This document shows, one piece after another, positions 60,896 to 64,000 of a DNA stretch of 64,000 nt; the first letter of the stretch is position 1; each line of letters opens with the position of its first letter. The notes under the pieces are model-generated. The model did not search any database. It saw only the letters and a list, made by a program, of their open reading frames with translations, and had not been told where the DNA came from. The stretch comes from Albimonas marina. Lineage in GTDB: Bacteria > Pseudomonadota > Alphaproteobacteria > Rhodobacterales > Rhodobacteraceae. The stretch is from NCBI RefSeq assembly GCF_029223255.1, contig NZ_JARHUC010000004.1:62001-126000 (forward strand), read 5' to 3'. The position numbers were made by a program, and so were the translations under genes.

Positions 60896-60924
60896 TTGAC
60901 TGTCCAAGTGCGCGTTGCTATATC
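60896..60924 (+). promoter_or_regulatory. ilvE promoter within a shared 13-mer
   Basis: TTGACT (60896-60901) and TATATC (60919-60924) are separated by 17 bases, a strong promoter. The -35 is inside CTTG-N9-CAAG (60892-60908); the sequence TTGACTGTCCAAG is identical to that at 13265. Confidence 0.7.
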
Positions 60925-61060
60925 GCCGCGGCGTCCAGGAAAGCAACATTATTTCTTGCCGCGCTGCAACAGCGACATTTCCGGCAACCGCCGGGGTCGC
61001 CGACGAAACGGGCCGGAGGCTCCGCTAGGAGAGCCCCGGCGAGGATACGGGAACTTGGCC

Positions 61061-61939
61061 ATGGCCGGTGGAGCCTACGACGATCGCGACGGCGTCATCT
61101 GGATGGACGGGGCGCTGGTGCCCTGGCGCGAGGCCAAGGTGCACGTACTGACCCACGCGCTCCACTACGCCTCCTCGGTTTTCGAGGGCGAGCGGGCGTA
61201 CGGCGGCCAGATCTTCAAGAGCCGCGAGCATTCCCAGCGCCTGCTGGATTCGGCCAAGGCGATGGACATCCCCTCGCGCTGGACCGTCGACGACATCGAG
61301 CAGGCCAAGGCCACCGCGATGGCCGCCAACGGGCTGAAGGACTGCTACGTCCGCCCCGTCATGTGGCGCGGCTCGGGCGAGGACATGGGCGTCGCCGCCC
61401 TCCTGAACCCCGTGCACCTCGCGGTCGCGGTCTGGGAATGGGGCGCCTACTACGGCGACGCCAAGACCCAGGGCGCCAAGCTCGACATCTCGAAGTGGAA
61501 GCGGCCCAGCCCCGAGACCATCCCCTGCCACGCCAAGGCGGCCGGTCTCTACATGATCTGCACCATGTCCAAGCATGCGGCGCAGGCCAAGGGCTGCTCG
61601 GACGCGCTGATGTTCGACTACCGCGGCTACGTGGCCGAGGCGACGGGCGCCAACATCTTCTTCGTCAAGGACGGCAAGGTGCACACGCCGACCCCCGACT
61701 GCTTCCTCAACGGCCTGACCCGCCAGACGGTGGTCGAGCTGCTGAAGCAGAAGGACGTCGAGGTGATCGAGCGCCACATCATGCCAGACGAGCTGGAGAG
61801 CTTCGAGCAGTGCTGGCTGACCGGCACCGCGGCCGAGGTCACCCCGGTGGGCAAGATCGGCGACTACAGCTTCGACGTCGGCCCGATGGCCGTCGGCATC
61901 GCCGAGGAATACGAGCGCCTGGTCCGCGGCAACCGCTGA
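61061..61939 (+). CDS. ilvE: Branched-chain amino acid aminotransferase IlvE
   Basis: This 292-residue fold-type IV PLP enzyme makes leucine, isoleucine and valine from their keto acids and glutamate. It starts MAGGAYDDRDGVIWMDGALVPWREAKVHVLTHALHYASSVFEGERAY (substrate-side Arg and Tyr). The PLP lysine is in PCHAKAAGLYMICTMSKHAAQAKG, and E......N.F.VKDGKV..P..DCFLNGLTRQTVV follows. It ends with the ELESFEQCWLTGTAAEVTPVGKI region. The ATG at 61061 is preceded by GAGGATACGGG. It is divergent from petP and has its own promoter ~140 bases upstream. Confidence 0.95.
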   Translation: MAGGAYDDRDGVIWMDGALVPWREAKVHVLTHALHYASSVFEGERAYGGQIFKSREHSQRLLDSAKAMDIPSRWTVDDIEQAKATAMAANGLKDCYVRPVMWRGSGEDMGVAALLNPVHLAVAVWEWGAYYGDAKTQGAKLDISKWKRPSPETIPCHAKAAGLYMICTMSKHAAQAKGCSDALMFDYRGYVAEATGANIFFVKDGKVHTPTPDCFLNGLTRQTVVELLKQKDVEVIERHIMPDELESFEQCWLTGTAAEVTPVGKIGDYSFDVGPMAVGIAEEYERLVRGNR

Positions 61940-62097
61940 CCGCCGCGCCGGCGAGGGATCCCGGGGCCGGGGGCGCGAGCCTCCGGCCCCGTTCGTTTTC
62001 CGCCCGGGCCCGACGCCCAGGCCAGTCGCCCGGACCCATGGCGGCCCTGCGGGCAGGCCCGGGCCTGCGGCGCAGGGGCGCAGGCTAGGACCCGGCC

Positions 62098-62385
62098 ATG
62101 CCGAGACGCTTCTGGATCGAGTTCGAGCGCGCCCCCGGGCAGGTCGCCACCGCGCTTCACAGCTTCGGCGTGACCGCCCCGTCGCGCGACGCCGCCCTGG
62201 CGCTGATCCGCGAGCGCGCTTATTGCGGCAAGGTGCCGCTGCCGGTCGCCAAGATCGTCGAGGACGTGGACGTCTCGACCCTCGATCCCAACCACGTCCT
62301 GCCCAACATGGAGCCGCCGCACGAGACCGGCATCTGGTTCCCGATGGGGTTCCGCGACGCCTTCGCCCCCGACGATCCCGATTGA
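62098..62385 (+). CDS. Small conserved-looking protein of unknown function
   Basis: This 95-residue protein reads MPRRFWIEFERAPGQVATALHSFGVTAPSRDAALALIRERAYCGKVPLPVAKIVEDVDVSTLDPNHVLPNMEPPHETGIWFPMGFRDAF and has a compact alpha/beta look with one Cys. The balanced codon use and a sensible C-terminus (APDDPD) argue that it is real, but I do not recognise the family. It follows ilvE by 158 bases, with no clear ribosome site. It is not obviously secreted or membrane-bound. Confidence 0.65.
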   Translation: MPRRFWIEFERAPGQVATALHSFGVTAPSRDAALALIRERAYCGKVPLPVAKIVEDVDVSTLDPNHVLPNMEPPHETGIWFPMGFRDAFAPDDPD

Positions 62386-62394
62386 CGCGAGACG

Positions 62395-62525
62395 TCGGCG
62401 AGCGCTTCGCCGGTCCGCGATCCCGTCGGCTCGCCGAGGGAGGCGGCGCCCCCGGGCGCGACGCCCGCCGCGCGCCGCGGGCAGGGCCTCCGCCCTTGGG
62501 ATGACGCCCGACGCGGCGCCTCCTC
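62395..62525 (-). repeat. Inverted short relative of the dispersed repeat
   Basis: On the minus strand it begins GGCGCCGCGTCGGGC (62506-62520) as in copies at 59082 and 55071, later shows CCCGCGGCGC, and ends near paired GGCGAGC/GCTCGCC segments around 62399-62446. Similarity is partial and in very GC-rich DNA. Confidence 0.45.
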
Positions 62526-62649
62526 GCGGATTGCGCATCATCCGGGCGTGGAAACCCATCCCACGCCCTCCTCACGCGATTTTCGCTTGCACGTTGCGGC
62601 GCCGCATTTAACGGTTCGGTGACGTTTCCGAGATGAACGGAGTCCCGGG

Positions 62650-63438
62650 ATGCGCCGATCCGCCTGCCTCGCCTTCGCCCTCGCGCTGCCCGCCCTGCCG
62701 GCCCAGGCGCAGGGGCCCGCAGCCGCCTCGACCCAGCCCGCGGCCGAGACGGCGGGCGCGCGCGAGCTGCTCTACCACCTCGACTGGGGCCCCGTGGCGC
62801 TGGGCGAGTTCCGGGTGCGCCACGAACCCGGCGACGCCGGGGCGCTGACCATCGAGGCGCGCTCCCGCGGCCTCGCCTCGATGCTCTTCGACTTCTCCCT
62901 GACCGAGGCCACCCGGCGCGAGGCCGACGGCGGCCGCCTGTTCACCATCACCGGCGAATTCGGCGACCGCGACTACGACCGCCTCGTCGACTGGACCCCA
63001 GGCCAGGCGCCCGAGGTCACCCACCGCGCCGGCGCCCCGGACGAGGAGCTGACGCCCGTGCCGCAGGCCCTGCTGCCCCGCTCGGTCGACCCGGCCGCGG
63101 CGGTGCTCGCGGTGCTCGACCAGATCGAGGCGGGCAAGGGCTGCGCCGGGGAATGGGCGATCTACGACGGCGTGCGGATGACCGCGCTGACCGTGCGCGA
63201 CGAGGGGCTCGACCAGATCGAGGCCGACCGCGACTGGACCTACGCCGGCCCCGCCCGCCGCTGCCGCCTGGGGATGGAGCGCCTGGGCGGCTACCCCGTC
63301 GACGACGAGCGCGAGACCTCCGAGGCCGACTTCGACCGCGTGCTGTGGATCGCCCAGATGGACGGCCGCCCGACGCCCGTGCGCCTGCAGGTCTCGTGGC
63401 CGCTGGGCTACGCCACCGGCCGAATCGACTTGCGTTGA
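62650..63438 (+). CDS. Exported DUF3108 protein
   Basis: This 262-residue protein has a signal peptide (RRSACLAFALALPALPAQA-Q) and a DUF3108 domain: LLYHLDWGPVALGEFRVRHEPGDAGALTIEARSRGLASMLFDFSLTEATRREADGG, then RLVDWTPGQAPEVTHRAG. Two cysteines (KGCAGEW, RRCRLGM) are placed like those in the protein at 640. Its role is unknown, presumably periplasmic. It lies between ilvE's small neighbour and rsfS, and has a Shine-Dalgarno-like CGGAG upstream. Confidence 0.78.
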   Translation: MRRSACLAFALALPALPAQAQGPAAASTQPAAETAGARELLYHLDWGPVALGEFRVRHEPGDAGALTIEARSRGLASMLFDFSLTEATRREADGGRLFTITGEFGDRDYDRLVDWTPGQAPEVTHRAGAPDEELTPVPQALLPRSVDPAAAVLAVLDQIEAGKGCAGEWAIYDGVRMTALTVRDEGLDQIEADRDWTYAGPARRCRLGMERLGGYPVDDERETSEADFDRVLWIAQMDGRPTPVRLQVSWPLGYATGRIDLR

Positions 63439-63631
63439 TCCCGCGCCCGCTCTATCCGCCGGTTTTCCGGGCGCCGGGCGCCCACTGGTTGAGCGAAGCC
63501 CCCCTTTGAACTATGTTGAGACTCCGCCCTGCGCCGGGGCGCGAACGGGATTTCCGGCGCGCGACGTGGAGGAAATCGAACTGACCGGACTCGATAGCGC
63601 GGGGGCGACCCCGCCGGAGAACACGGAGCGA

Positions 63632-63997
63632 ATGGGTGGCGAAGACCTGCTCCGTCTTGTTCTGAACTCGCTCGAGGACGACAAGGCCGAGGACATCGTG
63701 CAGGTGGACCTGCGCGGCAAGTCCGACATCGCCGATTTCATGGTGATCGCCTCCGGCCGCTCGTCCCGACAGGTGGCCGCCATCTCGGAAAAGCTCATCG
63801 AACGTCTCAAGGCCGAGGCCCGGGTGTCCGCCCGCGCCGAGGGCAAGGATGCGGGCGACTGGGTGCTGATCGACGCGGGCGACGTGATCGTCCATGTCTT
63901 CCGGCCCGAGGTGCGCGAGTTCTACCAGCTCGAGAAGATGTGGCTGCCCGCCGGCGACGCGGCGAAACGCGCCTCCGGCACGCCCTCCTACGCCTGA
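63632..63997 (+). CDS. rsfS: Ribosome silencing factor RsfS
   Basis: This 121-residue protein binds the large-subunit protein uL14 and blocks subunit joining when nutrients are short. Family motifs are LLRLVLNSLEDDKAEDIVQVDLRGKSDIADFMVIASGRSSRQVAAISEKLIERLK, GDWVLIDAGDVIVHVFRPEVREFYQLEKMW, with the DxxxHxxxxxxRxxY pattern. I chose the ATG at 63632 with a GGAG site; an in-frame GTG at 63566 would add a 22-residue tail. The gene ends just before the window edge; its usual neighbour rlmH would follow outside. Confidence 0.93.
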   Translation: MGGEDLLRLVLNSLEDDKAEDIVQVDLRGKSDIADFMVIASGRSSRQVAAISEKLIERLKAEARVSARAEGKDAGDWVLIDAGDVIVHVFRPEVREFYQLEKMWLPAGDAAKRASGTPSYA

Positions 63998-64000
63998 CCC

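Noticed and set aside
1-64000. CRISPR arrays, transposase genes, prophage genes or rRNA operons
   Set aside because: I looked for repeat-spacer patterns, DDE or integrase motifs and rRNA sequence and found none; only one tRNA is present.

Overview
The window looks like a chromosomal stretch of a high-GC alphaproteobacterium of the Rhodobacterales (Rhodobacteraceae sensu lato). The evidence is the mix of Irr (not Fur) beside fabA-fabB-fabI, a mesaconyl-CoA hydratase and a MeaB-type GTPase (ethylmalonyl-CoA pathway), an sdhC-D-A-B operon, a petP-petR pair next to ilvE, a pst-phoU-phoB operon with long PstC and PstA, and NnrU. Coding DNA is very GC-rich with strong third-position G/C. Species cannot be named from this alone.

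Layout. 1-5.4 kb: partial meaB, an exported DUF3108 protein, the helicase HrpB and a frameshifted EamA transporter. 5.5-8.9 kb: fabI, fabB and fabA on the minus strand with irr divergent. 9.3-10.8 kb: a visibly AT-richer accessory insert with two unrecognised genes; the first carries the active-site pattern of an N-terminal-threonine (proteasome-type Ntn) hydrolase and is the most novel item. 11.2-17.3 kb: housekeeping and orphan genes (SH3 protein, 2-hydroxyacid dehydrogenase, MoeB-type enzyme, LivF-like ATPase, NnrU, YdcF, GNAT). 17.4-19.6 kb: two tandem exported cyclase-family paralogues. 19.9-26.5 kb: mch, an outer-membrane protein, then sdhC-sdhD-sdhA-methyltransferase-sdhB. 26.9-31 kb: a cupin and a fused indolepyruvate ferredoxin oxidoreductase. 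31.2-37.3 kb: pstS-C-A-B-phoU-phoB. 37.3-40.7 kb: an Imm50-like protein, an RTX protein and ccmA-ccmB. 40.8-45.1 kb: a surface-polysaccharide locus (rfbA, beta-barrel, Wza-like exporter, priming sugar transferase). 45.25 kb: tRNA-Gly(GCC). 45.5-55.0 kb: folD, queF, a quinone reductase, MOSC, FAD oxidase, uracil-DNA glycosylase, alpha/beta hydrolase, SseB-like and small proteins. 55.3-59.1 kb: a second polysaccharide export locus. 59.5-64 kb: petR, petP, ilvE, a small protein, DUF3108 and rsfS.

How the parts work together. The C4/C5 acyl-CoA side (MeaB, Mch) feeds succinyl-CoA and related acids toward the TCA cycle, where Sdh acts; mch and sdh are neighbours. The two polysaccharide loci each pair a Wza-type export protein with a divergent ExoY/WcaJ-type priming transferase, but no co-polymerase or polymerase is visible. 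Several systems are incomplete here: livF without its partners, ccmAB without ccmC, phoB without phoR.

Non-coding highlights are a dispersed structured repeat (two long copies with compensatory stem changes, plus shorter relatives), twin GTGATCAC palindromes 20 bp apart upstream of sdhC, and many clear intrinsic terminators and -35/-10 promoters. All assignments come from reading the sequence. No database search was run, and family names are recognitions from memory of conserved motifs.
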